NCBI GenBank assembly: GCA_026990095.1
Contig: JALSIL010000124.1
Span: 1-25,386, forward strand
Direction of reading: 5' to 3'
Length of the DNA stretch: 25,386 nucleotides
Origin: Lysobacterales bacterium
GTDB lineage: Bacteria; Pseudomonadota; Gammaproteobacteria; Xanthomonadales; Marinicellaceae
A model generated the notes under the pieces. It worked only from the letters and a program-made list of their open reading frames with translations, did no database searches and had not been told where the DNA came from. Of this stretch, positions 1-7,548 are shown piece by piece. The position numbers were made by a program, and so were the translations under genes. How positions within the stretch are numbered: position 1 is the first letter of the stretch; the number at the start of each line of letters is the position of its first letter.

Positions 1-180
1 CAATCCTTAGAAAATATAACAAGGCATATGTTTAGAGCAGAAGCATTTAAAATTATGACTATCGCAATCATGTTTTATGTGGCTTTTGCAAAGCTGGGAT
101 TACCATTTTTGCCAGTAATAATAGGATTTATGGCGACATTGATAATTTTCTTTGTGGCATTATTAACAGTATTTAGATAA
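1..180 (+). CDS. atpI: ATP synthase protein I, C-terminal fragment (partial)
   Basis: The window opens inside a gene; 59 codons in frame run to a TAA at 178-180. The fragment begins with a short polar stretch containing RAEAFKIM and continues as two hydrophobic segments (roughly residues 18-35 and 38-58 of the fragment) ending in FR. This is the pattern of the C-terminal half of AtpI, the small membrane protein that helps assembly of the c-ring and is not part of the final enzyme. The call rests mainly on position: it sits 14 bases upstream of atpB in the standard atpIBEFHAGDC order. The gene start and the operon promoter lie outside the window. Confidence 0.85.
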   Translation, partial: QSLENITRHMFRAEAFKIMTIAIMFYVAFAKLGLPFLPVIIGFMATLIIFFVALLTVFR

Positions 181-194
181 GTAGAGTATATATA

Positions 195-1040
195 ATGAGT
201 GCAGGCGGCATTGGCGGTTACATTGAGCATCATCTAAAAAACAATACCCTTGAGTTGGTTAAAGGTTCGACTTTCTGGACGATTAACATTGATAGTGTTA
301 TTTATACATTAATAACAGCTGTCGTGTTTTTAGGTTTTTTTGGTTATGTCGCAAAAAACGTTAAATCTGGCGTCCCTTCAAAAGCACAAAACTTCATTGA
401 ACTTATTATCAACTTTGTTAACGAACAAGTTAACGATTTATTTCACTACAAATCAAAAGTCGTTGCTCCGTTAGCGTTGAGCATCTTCGTTTGGGTTTTC
501 TTAATGAACTTTATGGATTTGGTTCCGGTGGATTTGTTGCCTGCAGCAGGACAAGCGGTTGGTATCGAATACATGCGCGTTGTTCCATCCACTGATTTGA
601 ATATTACCTTTGGTATGTCATTCGCCGTTATTCTTTTAGTGATGTATTATAATTTTACTAAAAAAGGCCCTGCTGGGTATTTTAAAGAGTACTTTGGACA
701 CCCTTTTGAAGGGCCTAACACATTAATGAAGGTGGTTTTAGCTTTACCAAATATGTTATTAAACACCGTAGAAACAATTGCAAAGCCTGTATCACTTGGT
801 TTGCGTTTGTTCGGTAACTTATACGCAGGCGAATTAATCTTTATGTTAATCGCTGTATTTACCTTGGGTTACGGTCTTGAGCAACTCCTGTCATTTGGCG
901 GTATCGTCATGATGGTTGCACAATTCTTACTTGGGTTAATGTGGGCATTATTCCACATTTTAATTATTACATTACAGGCGTTCATCTTTATGATGTTGAG
1001 TGTGGTTTACCTTGCTCAATCTCATGATACGGGACACTAG
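195..1040 (+). CDS. atpB: F1Fo-ATP synthase subunit a
   Basis: This is the 281-residue membrane subunit a of the Fo proton channel, working against the c-ring in the inner membrane. Five to six hydrophobic segments are visible. The conserved helix with SLGLRLFGNLYAGELIF carries the essential arginine (R204 here, matching E. coli R210), followed by the C-terminal helix. Length is close to the gammaproteobacterial norm (271 in E. coli). The ATG at 195 has only a weak upstream purine run (GTAGAG), so expression may depend on translation from atpI 14 bases upstream. Nothing appears broken or unusual. Confidence 0.97.
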   Translation: MSAGGIGGYIEHHLKNNTLELVKGSTFWTINIDSVIYTLITAVVFLGFFGYVAKNVKSGVPSKAQNFIELIINFVNEQVNDLFHYKSKVVAPLALSIFVWVFLMNFMDLVPVDLLPAAGQAVGIEYMRVVPSTDLNITFGMSFAVILLVMYYNFTKKGPAGYFKEYFGHPFEGPNTLMKVVLALPNMLLNTVETIAKPVSLGLRLFGNLYAGELIFMLIAVFTLGYGLEQLLSFGGIVMMVAQFLLGLMWALFHILIITLQAFIFMMLSVVYLAQSHDTGH

Positions 1041-1108
1041 TAAGCAATTTATATAACAGTTTTATTTTTAAAAAATTTACGTCAAAAACAACATAATCGG
1101 AGAAAACG
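1041..1108 (+). promoter_or_regulatory. A/T-rich translation-initiation region before atpE
   Basis: Sixty-eight bases separate atpB and atpE, longer than most spacers in this operon. They are mostly A and T, with an uninterrupted A/T run around 1061-1077, and end with a good ribosome site (CGGAGA, 7 bases before the ATG). In E. coli a U-rich leader in the same position enhances atpE translation to meet the high copy number of subunit c. A similar role here is inference from position and composition. Confidence 0.3.
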
Positions 1109-1390
1109 ATGGAAAACTTGGCTTTAGTCGCTGATATACAAGGTATGACAGCAATCGCAGTAGCATTAATCATTGGTATGGGTGCACTAGGAACAGCAAT
1201 TGGCTTTGGTTTGTTAGGTGGAAGGCTTTTAGAAGCATCAGCTAGACAACCAGAATTAGCCCCTATGTTACAAGGTAAAATGTTCTTAATCGCAGGTCTT
1301 CTTGATGCGGTAGCAATGATCGGTGTTGGTTTAGCCTTATTCTTTACCTTTGCTAACCCATTCTTAGGTCCATTAACAGCTGCACATTAG
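1109..1390 (+). CDS. atpE: F1Fo-ATP synthase subunit c
   Basis: This 93-residue hairpin of two transmembrane helices forms the rotating c-ring. Helix 1 (about 13-36) has the small-residue GMGALGTAIG packing motif; the polar loop ARQPEL is at 45-50; helix 2 carries the proton-binding aspartate D66 in GLLDAVAMIGVG. The lack of the sodium-coordinating Q/E pattern in helix 1 points to a proton-driven enzyme. The protein has a C-terminal tail roughly ten residues longer than E. coli AtpE (79 residues) and a somewhat longer N-terminus. The start is supported by a CGGAGA ribosome site. Confidence 0.97.
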   Translation: MENLALVADIQGMTAIAVALIIGMGALGTAIGFGLLGGRLLEASARQPELAPMLQGKMFLIAGLLDAVAMIGVGLALFFTFANPFLGPLTAAH

Positions 1391-1443
1391 AATTATCATT
1401 AAATTTAATTTAATAGTAATTTTAAACCTAGGAGAGTATCGCA

Positions 1444-1914
1444 ATGAGTATTAATTTCACACTTATAATCCAAATGGTTGTGTTTTTGGTGGTTGTTTTA
1501 ATCACCATGAAGCACATCTGGCCTGTAATATTGGGTGCAATGGAAGAACGTGAAAAACAAATCGCTGATGGTCTAGCTGCCTCAGATGAAGCCGAAATTG
1601 CTTTGAAAAAAGCACAGGCGGAAGCTGAAGAAATCCTTAACGAAGCACGCACCGATGCCGGTGAAGTGCGTGAAGGGGCTAATAAAATGGCCACCAAAAT
1701 CAAGGATCAAGCAAAAGCAGATGCAATTGCCGAAAAAGAACGCCAAATGGCTGCGGCAGTTGCAGAAATTGAACAAGAAGCAACTCGTGCAAAAGAAGAT
1801 TTGCGCAAACAAGTCTCTACATTGGCCTTGGCTGGTGCAGAAAGATTGTTGAACAAAGAAGTTGACTCTAAAGTTCATGCGGACTTGCTTGACGATTTGG
1901 TTAAAGAGATTTAA
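1444..1914 (+). CDS. atpF: F1Fo-ATP synthase subunit b
   Basis: This is the 156-residue peripheral stalk subunit, the same length as E. coli AtpF. One N-terminal membrane helix (about residues 5-25, starting INFTLIIQMVVFLV) is followed by a long charged Ala/Glu/Lys/Gln-rich helix to the end, which dimerises and binds subunit delta. A strong ribosome site (AGGAGAG) lies 8 bases before the ATG at 1444. The stop is 2 bases before the atpH start, so the two are probably translationally coupled. Confidence 0.96.
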   Translation: MSINFTLIIQMVVFLVVVLITMKHIWPVILGAMEEREKQIADGLAASDEAEIALKKAQAEAEEILNEARTDAGEVREGANKMATKIKDQAKADAIAEKERQMAAAVAEIEQEATRAKEDLRKQVSTLALAGAERLLNKEVDSKVHADLLDDLVKEI

Positions 1915-1916
1915 TT

Positions 1917-2444
1917 ATGTCTGAATATGTAACCTTAGCAAGACCTTATGCAAAAGCGGCTTTCGATTTTGCCAAAGAGGCGGGCTTGGTTGATTCGTGG
2001 ATGCAACAATTAACCGTATCAGCAGGGCTTGCAAGCCTTAGTGAAGTAGCCCAGTCTTTTTCGGCTCCAGACAAAGACGACAAACAGTTGGTTGGAATGT
2101 TGTCGGGTGCTGATGCTGATGAAGGCTATAAAAACTTTATACAATTGATGGCTGATAATGGCCGATTGGTTTTACTGCCAGCAGTTGTTGATGTTTTTAA
2201 GTACATCAGTGAGCAAGATGCCAAGGCATTAAGTGCCGATGTTTATACCGCAGAGGAATTAAATCAAAAACAACTGGATAAAATAGCTGCCTCCTTATCA
2301 AAAAGAACGGGCAAAACAGTTAATCTTACCCAGCACACGGATGAATCGCTTTTAAGTGGTGCTCGTATTGTGGCAGGTGATTTAGTTATCGATGGTTCAT
2401 TAAAGGCTAAACTAGAAAAATTAAAAACAGAATTGTTAAACTAA
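1917..2444 (+). CDS. atpH: F1Fo-ATP synthase subunit delta
   Basis: This is the 175-residue subunit delta (177 in E. coli), which joins the peripheral stalk to the top of the F1 head. The N-terminal helical domain begins with the family pattern ARPYAKAAFDFA. The C-terminal part contains the typical GARIVAGDLVIDGSLKAKL segment near the end. The ribosome site (AAAGAG) lies inside the last codons of atpF. Delta sequences vary widely; the identity here is secured by these two ends and by the gene order. Confidence 0.96.
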   Translation: MSEYVTLARPYAKAAFDFAKEAGLVDSWMQQLTVSAGLASLSEVAQSFSAPDKDDKQLVGMLSGADADEGYKNFIQLMADNGRLVLLPAVVDVFKYISEQDAKALSADVYTAEELNQKQLDKIAASLSKRTGKTVNLTQHTDESLLSGARIVAGDLVIDGSLKAKLEKLKTELLN

Positions 2445-2477
2445 TCAATAGCTTAACGTATTCTATAAATAAATAAC

Positions 2478-2497
2478 GAGTTATAAAAATATAACTC
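2478..2497 (+). other. Stem-loop in the atpH-atpA spacer
   Basis: An 8-bp perfect stem (GAGTTATA / TATAACTC) closes a 4-base AAAA loop in the 77-base gap between atpH and atpA, ending 24 bases before the atpA start. It has no T-tract after it and the atpA ribosome site (GAGGA) lies downstream of it, so it is unlikely to be a terminator. It could be an RNA processing or mRNA-stabilising hairpin that raises atpA output relative to the stalk genes. The role is inference. Confidence 0.4.
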
Positions 2498-2521
2498 ACT
2501 AATTTTAAAAGAGGACTCGCA

Positions 2522-4069
2522 ATGCAAACGACATTGAATCCATCAGAAATTAGCGAACTTATCAAAGAACGCATAAAGAATTTCAAAGTACAATCAGAAG
2601 CAAGAACAGAAGGAACAGTGGTATCTGTCTCTGATGGTATTGCTCGCATTCATGGCCTTGCTGATGTCATGCAAGGTGAAATGATTGAATTACCTAATAA
2701 CACCTATGCTCTTGCATTAAATCTCGAACGTGATTCAGTTGGTGTGGTTATCATGGGTGATTACACAAACATTTCAGAAGGCGATAAAGCCAAATGTACT
2801 GGTAAAATTTTAGAAGTACCTGTTGGGCCAGAAATGGTTGGGCGGGTGGTTGATGCTTTGGGGGTCCCCATTGATGGAAACGGTCCAATTGATGCAAAAA
2901 TATCCTCACCAGTAGAACGTATTGCACCAGGTGTAATTGAGCGTCAATCTGTTGATCAGCCCGTACAAACTGGACTAAAATCAATTGATGCTATGGTTCC
3001 AGTTGGGCGTGGTCAACGTGAGTTAATCATTGGTGACAGACAAACAGGTAAAACTGCCGTTGCTATTGACGCTATTATCAATCAAAAAGGCAAAGGTGTG
3101 ACTTGTATTTATGTGGCTATTGGACAAAAACGTTCATCTGTTACGGCAATTGTACGTAAATTAGAAGAGTTTGGTGCCATGGAGCACACCATTATTGTTG
3201 CAGCCACAGCATCAGATTCTGCTGCGATGCAGTACATGGCTCCTTATGCTGGTTGTGCCATGGGCGAATATTTCCGTGATAGAGGTGAAGATGCCCTTAT
3301 TGTTTATGATGATTTAACCAAGCAAGCATGGGCTTACCGTCAAGTTTCGTTACTATTGAAACGTCCTCCAGGTCGCGAAGCTTATCCTGGTGATGTTTTC
3401 TATCTGCATTCACGTTTATTAGAACGTGCATCACGAGTCAATGCCGACTATGTTGAAGAGTTTACCAAAGGTGAAGTCAAAGGTAAAACTGGTTCACTTA
3501 CCGCTTTACCGATTATTGAAACTCAAGCAGGTGACGTATCGGCTTTCGTACCAACCAACGTGATTTCAATTACCGATGGGCAAATCTTCTTAGAAACCGA
3601 TTTATTTAATGCTGGTATTCGTCCAGCGATTAATGCAGGTTTATCTGTGTCACGTGTGGGTGGAGCGGCACAAACTAAAGTCATTAAGAAGCTCGGTGGC
3701 GGTGTTCGTTTGGCACTGGCTCAATACCGTGAACTCGCGGCTTTCGCACAATTCGCTTCAGATTTGGATGAAATAACCCGTAACCAGTTAGAACGTGGGC
3801 AAAAAGTAACTGAATTAATGAAACAAACCCAGTATTCACCAATGAGTGTAGCTGAAATGGCAGTGACATTATATGCTGTTGATAAAGGTTATATGGATGA
3901 TGTTGCTATTAATAAAATTGGTGATTTTGAAAAAGGCTTGCTCGAATACATGAACAGTGAAAATGAATCATTCATGAATGATTTAAGCAAAACAGGTTCT
4001 TACAATGATGAAATCGAAGCAGCGATTAAGTCAGGAATCGAAGCCTTCAAAAAAACAGGTTCATACTAA
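2522..4069 (+). CDS. atpA: F1Fo-ATP synthase subunit alpha
   Basis: This is the 515-residue non-catalytic nucleotide-binding subunit of the F1 hexamer (513 in E. coli). The N-terminal beta-barrel domain covers about residues 25-95. The Walker A loop GDRQTGKT is at about 171-178, the Walker B strand ends in LIVYDDLTKQ, and the alpha signature SVSRVGGAAQ lies near 375. The helical C-terminal domain is complete. The start has a clear GAGGA ribosome site. It is very similar over its whole length to gammaproteobacterial AtpA. Confidence 0.98.
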   Translation: MQTTLNPSEISELIKERIKNFKVQSEARTEGTVVSVSDGIARIHGLADVMQGEMIELPNNTYALALNLERDSVGVVIMGDYTNISEGDKAKCTGKILEVPVGPEMVGRVVDALGVPIDGNGPIDAKISSPVERIAPGVIERQSVDQPVQTGLKSIDAMVPVGRGQRELIIGDRQTGKTAVAIDAIINQKGKGVTCIYVAIGQKRSSVTAIVRKLEEFGAMEHTIIVAATASDSAAMQYMAPYAGCAMGEYFRDRGEDALIVYDDLTKQAWAYRQVSLLLKRPPGREAYPGDVFYLHSRLLERASRVNADYVEEFTKGEVKGKTGSLTALPIIETQAGDVSAFVPTNVISITDGQIFLETDLFNAGIRPAINAGLSVSRVGGAAQTKVIKKLGGGVRLALAQYRELAAFAQFASDLDEITRNQLERGQKVTELMKQTQYSPMSVAEMAVTLYAVDKGYMDDVAINKIGDFEKGLLEYMNSENESFMNDLSKTGSYNDEIEAAIKSGIEAFKKTGSY

Positions 4070-4090
4070 AACAGTTAATTAGAGAATATT

Positions 4091-4951
4091 ATGGCAGTCG
4101 GAAGTGAAATTGTAACCAAAATCAAAAGCGTACAGTCTACCAAAAAGGTGACTTCCGCTTTGGAAATGGTTTCAGCCAGTAAAATTAAAAAAGCCAAAGA
4201 TCAAATGTTACAAGCACGACCTTATGCACGTCAAATGCAGATGATAATTGGTCACATGGCACATTCATCACCAGAATACAGGCATCCTTTTATGAAGGAT
4301 AGAGAGGTTAAACGTGTCGGTTATGTTGTTATATCAACAGATCGAGGTTTATGTGGTGGCTTAAATACTAACCTTTTTAAGAATAGCATAGCCCATATGA
4401 AACAATGGCAAGATAAGAATATTGGCGTAGATGTCGTTACAATCGGTAACAAAGCCTCAAGTTTTTTCAAAAAAGTTAATGTCGAGATGAAAGCCAGCAT
4501 TTCGTCATTGGGCGACAATCCAGAGCTAACTAAAATGATTGGTTTAGTAAAAGTCATGTTGGATGCCTTTAGTGAAGAAAAAATCGATCGCTTATACTTA
4601 GTATTCAATGATTTTGTCAATTCCATAACACAAAAACCCGAAGTGCAACAATTGTTGCCTTTGGAGCCTGTTAACAACGAACAAATACGCGTTAACTTTG
4701 ATTACATTTATGAGCCAGAGGCAAAAGATGTACTAGAATTTGTTTTGGGTCGCTATGTTGAGTCTTTAGTTTTTCAAGGCATTCTTGAAAACTTAGCCAG
4801 TGAACATGCTGCACGTATGGTAGCGATGAAAAATGCAACCGACAATGCAACCGATCTAATTAAAGATTTACAATTAATATATAACAAGGCGCGTCAAGCT
4901 GCCATTACACAAGAAATTTCAGAGATTGTTGGCGGAGCCGCTGCAGTCTAG
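4091..4951 (+). CDS. atpG: F1Fo-ATP synthase subunit gamma
   Basis: This is the 286-residue central rotor shaft (287 in E. coli). The N-terminal helix shows the conserved EIVTKIKSVQSTKKVTSALEMV pattern split over residues 6-27, STDRGLCGGLN lies near residue 80-90, and the C-terminal helix carries the conserved ALENLASEHAARMVAMK-type pattern (here ILENLASEHAARMVAMK) and NKARQAAITQEI. These two terminal helices form the coiled coil in the alpha-beta ring. It sits 21 bases after atpA and 19 before atpD. Confidence 0.97.
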   Translation: MAVGSEIVTKIKSVQSTKKVTSALEMVSASKIKKAKDQMLQARPYARQMQMIIGHMAHSSPEYRHPFMKDREVKRVGYVVISTDRGLCGGLNTNLFKNSIAHMKQWQDKNIGVDVVTIGNKASSFFKKVNVEMKASISSLGDNPELTKMIGLVKVMLDAFSEEKIDRLYLVFNDFVNSITQKPEVQQLLPLEPVNNEQIRVNFDYIYEPEAKDVLEFVLGRYVESLVFQGILENLASEHAARMVAMKNATDNATDLIKDLQLIYNKARQAAITQEISEIVGGAAAV

Positions 4952-4970
4952 TCATTGGAGAATAATAAAG

Positions 4971-6365
4971 ATGAGTTCAGGTAAAATAGTACAAATCATT
5001 GGCGCGGTAGTTGATGTAGAGTTCGATCGTAAAGACGTACCAAACATATACGAAGCATTAGTCATTGCAAAAACTAACACAACGCTAGAAGTGCAACAGC
5101 AATTAGGTGATGGCGTTGTGCGAACCATTGCTCTTGGTTCAACTGATGGCCTAAAACGTAACCTCGAAGTAACAAAAACAGGTTCACCCATACAAGTACC
5201 AGTAGGAACAAAAACCTTAGGTCGCATCATGGATGTATTGGGTAATCCTATTGATAATGCAGGGGATATTGGTGAAGACGAAAAATGGTCTATTCACCGA
5301 CAAGCCCCAAGTTATGAAGAGCAAGCTGCATCGGATGAAATCTTGGAAACAGGCATTAAAGTTATCGACTTAGTCTGCCCATTCAATAAGGGTGGTAAAG
5401 TTGGACTGTTTGGTGGTGCAGGTGTTGGTAAAACCGTCAACATGATGGAACTTATCCGTAACATCGCTATTGAGCATTCAGGTTTTTCTGTATTTGCTGG
5501 AGTTGGTGAACGTACTCGTGAAGGAAATGACTTCTACCACGAAATGAAAGACTCAAACGTACTGGATAAAGTGGCATTAGTTTATGGTCAGATGAATGAG
5601 CCTCCAGGAAACAGATTACGTGTTGCCCTAACAGGACTCACCATTGCCGAACAATTTCGTGATGAAGGACGTGATGTGTTATTATTTATTGATAACATCT
5701 ACCGTTACACACTTGCTGGAACAGAAGTATCCGCACTGCTTGGACGTATGCCTTCAGCGGTAGGTTATCAGCCAACACTGGCAGAAGAAATGGGTATGTT
5801 GCAAGAACGCATTACCTCAACCAAAAAAGGATCAATTACCTCAATCCAAGCGGTTTACGTACCAGCTGATGATTTAACCGACCCATCACCTGCAACAACT
5901 TTCGCCCACTTGGACGCAACAGTTGTATTGTCACGTAACATTGCAGAGTTAGGAATTTACCCAGCGGTAGATCCATTGGATTCAACTTCTCGCCAGTTAG
6001 ACCCGAATGTGGTTGGTGAAGAGCATTATAATGTTGCCCGTGCCGTACAAGGCACATTGCAACGCTACAAAGAACTTAAAGACATTATCGCCATTTTAGG
6101 TATGGATGAGTTATCAGATGAAGATCAGTCTGTTGTTTACCGTGCACGTAAAGTAGAAAGATTCTTCTCACAACCTTTCTTCGTTGCTGAAGTGTTTACT
6201 GGAAGTCCTGGAAAGTACGTCTCATTGGCTGAAACCATCAGCGGCTTTAAAGGCATCATCGAAGGCGAATACGATCACTTACCAGAGCAAGCCTTCTACA
6301 TGGCAGGCTCTATTGATGAAGTGATTGCCAAAGCAAAAGAAATGGAATCAAAAGAAGCGGCTTAA
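4971..6365 (+). CDS. atpD: F1Fo-ATP synthase subunit beta
   Basis: This is the 464-residue catalytic subunit, synthesising ATP at the alpha/beta interfaces. Walker A GGAGVGKT is at about 148-155, the catalytic glutamate region GERTREGNDFY follows near 180-190, Walker B is LLFIDNIYRYT, and the catch-loop DELSDEDQ lies in the C-terminal domain. The open frame extends back to a TTG at 4926 inside atpG, but the ATG at 4971 is chosen: it follows a GGAG ribosome site at 4957-4960 and gives the family N-terminus SSGKIVQIIGAVVDVEF. Confidence 0.98.
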   Translation: MSSGKIVQIIGAVVDVEFDRKDVPNIYEALVIAKTNTTLEVQQQLGDGVVRTIALGSTDGLKRNLEVTKTGSPIQVPVGTKTLGRIMDVLGNPIDNAGDIGEDEKWSIHRQAPSYEEQAASDEILETGIKVIDLVCPFNKGGKVGLFGGAGVGKTVNMMELIRNIAIEHSGFSVFAGVGERTREGNDFYHEMKDSNVLDKVALVYGQMNEPPGNRLRVALTGLTIAEQFRDEGRDVLLFIDNIYRYTLAGTEVSALLGRMPSAVGYQPTLAEEMGMLQERITSTKKGSITSIQAVYVPADDLTDPSPATTFAHLDATVVLSRNIAELGIYPAVDPLDSTSRQLDPNVVGEEHYNVARAVQGTLQRYKELKDIIAILGMDELSDEDQSVVYRARKVERFFSQPFFVAEVFTGSPGKYVSLAETISGFKGIIEGEYDHLPEQAFYMAGSIDEVIAKAKEMESKEAA

Positions 6366-6388
6366 ACAGCTTATTTTCGGAGAATAAT

Positions 6389-6811
6389 ATGAGTTCAATA
6401 CAATGTGACATCGTAAGTGCCGAAACTGAGATATTCTCAGGAGAAGTGGCTATGGTATTTGCCACTGGAATAGCCGGCGAACTTGGTATCGCCCCAAGAC
6501 ACACACCGCTAATTACTTTATTAAAGCCGGGTGAAGTTCGCGTTGAGCTAAAAGATGGCACTCACCAAAACTATTACGTTTCAGGAGGCATCTTAGAGGT
6601 TCAACCCTATCTTGTTTCAGTCCTTGCCGATACTGCAACGCGCGCCGAAGATATTGACGAAGCCGCAGCTATTCAAGCCAAAGAAGAAGCCGAAAGATTG
6701 CTCAAAGACTCCGACAAACGCCAAGATTTGGCTCAAGTTCAAGCTGACCTTGCTAAAGCCGTCGCACAAATCCAAGCCCTAAGCCGCTTGAAAAAGAATT
6801 TGAAAAGATAA
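6389..6811 (+). CDS. atpC: F1Fo-ATP synthase subunit epsilon
   Basis: This 140-residue protein is the regulatory/rotor foot subunit (139 in E. coli). The N-terminal beta-sandwich (about 1-85) carries the family motif GIAGELGIAPRHTPLIT and a later SGGILEV segment. The C-terminal helical hairpin (about 90-138) is rich in Ala, Glu and Lys and can inhibit ATP hydrolysis by extending into F1. A CGGAGAA ribosome site precedes the ATG. It is the last gene of the operon, and a terminator follows 20 bases after its stop. Confidence 0.97.
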   Translation: MSSIQCDIVSAETEIFSGEVAMVFATGIAGELGIAPRHTPLITLLKPGEVRVELKDGTHQNYYVSGGILEVQPYLVSVLADTATRAEDIDEAAAIQAKEEAERLLKDSDKRQDLAQVQADLAKAVAQIQALSRLKKNLKR

Positions 6812-6830
6812 CACTTTTTAAATCATAAAC

Positions 6831-6857
6831 AAAAAAGCCAACTAGTTGGCTTTTTTT
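6831..6857. terminator. Bidirectional Rho-independent terminator of the atp operon
   Basis: The core GCCAACTAGTTGGC (6837-6850) is a perfect palindrome flanked by six A on the left and seven T on the right. It therefore folds as an A/T-extended hairpin with a T-tract in both directions. It ends the atp operon on the plus strand. It could also stop leftward transcripts coming from the DUF1631-PilZ operon. Confidence 0.9.
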
Positions 6858-7177
6858 GTGCCTGTAAGAAAACATGTAAGTATGTTAATTAAACTAGCAG
6901 AACCAAAAGCATAATACAATAACTCTTCTTTATAAAAACAATTAAGAGGCGTAGTAACTGATATAAAAACATTACAATGACTGCAGTTTAACCTTAGGGT
7001 GGCTCCCTGCGCCCACCGCCAATGATTACCAAAACCCATATATAAAAGTTAAAGCACTGGATGCATTTTTTTCAACTTTTTAACACGTGCCACGAGTTAT
7101 GCAAAGGTCTCTATATTATACTGCCTTTCATAATCCACGTAGATTAGGAAGGACAGGGCAAAACATCATATCTAATG
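6858..7177. other. Gene-free gap between atpC and the PilZ gene
   Basis: The 320 bases hold no convincing gene. A 65-codon minus-strand frame (7039-6842) has no ribosome site, runs through the atp terminator and resembles no family I know. The only structure I see is the imperfect inverted repeat at 7121-7156, listed separately. A short G/C-rich patch near 6998-7020 stands out from the A/T-rich surroundings but could not be interpreted. Confidence 0.5.
7121..7156. repeat. Imperfect inverted repeat downstream of the PilZ gene
   Basis: Arms at 7121-7135 and 7142-7156 pair at 12 of 15 positions around the 6-base centre CACGTA, with a perfect inner part TAATC/GATTA. It lies 21 bases beyond the PilZ stop, reading on the minus strand. 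No T-tract follows on that strand, so a terminator role is weak. It could be an mRNA 3' stabiliser or a protein-binding site. Confidence 0.3.
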
Positions 7178-7519
7178 CTAATTTTCTATTTCTTTTGATT
7201 GAGCAATTATGCGGTCAAGAATGTTCTGATCATCTTCAGATATATCAATAATTGAAAAACCGCACAGGCATAAGTTGGTGTATTGAACCTCAGCCCATAA
7301 ACACTCCAGTCCAATATTAATGTTTTTCAAGCCTCGTGCTGAAATCTTCCATTCTGTCTGAAACATCTCTCCTACTTCAATTCTAGACTTACAAGCAACA
7401 AGCAATCCATCGGAGGATATGTTTAAGATATCTCCAAATTCTGTGCCAATTATCAAGTCAACAATTTCTATCTTAACATTTGGCTTGACTCTTTTTGATT
7501 TTCTGTATTCTTTACTCAT
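7178..7519 (-). CDS. PilZ-domain protein, probable cyclic-di-GMP receptor
   Basis: This 113-residue protein consists almost entirely of one PilZ domain. The cyclic-di-GMP binding motifs are present: RKSKR (R6-x3-R10) near the N-terminus and NISSDG (the D/N-x-S-x-x-G box, 33-38), followed by the barrel strands ending in ECLWAEV and CGFSIIDI. It has no other domain and no membrane segment, so it likely acts as a small cytoplasmic adaptor that passes cyclic-di-GMP state to a partner. The gene is 29 bases downstream of the DUF1631 gene on the same strand, with no strong ribosome site of its own, so the two are probably cotranscribed and may work together. Confidence 0.85.
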   Translation of the reverse strand: MSKEYRKSKRVKPNVKIEIVDLIIGTEFGDILNISSDGLLVACKSRIEVGEMFQTEWKISARGLKNINIGLECLWAEVQYTNLCLCGFSIIDISEDDQNILDRIIAQSKEIEN

Positions 7520-7548
7520 TATTATTTTTATTATAGTGTTATAGTGGA

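Noticed and set aside
4926..4970. Upstream TTG extension of atpD by 15 residues
   Set aside because: It overlaps the end of atpG and adds residues not found in AtpD; the ATG at 4971 has a good ribosome site and gives the family N-terminus.
6842..7039. 65-codon minus-strand frame between atpC and the PilZ gene
   Set aside because: No ribosome site, it runs into the atp terminator hairpin, and the protein resembles no known family.
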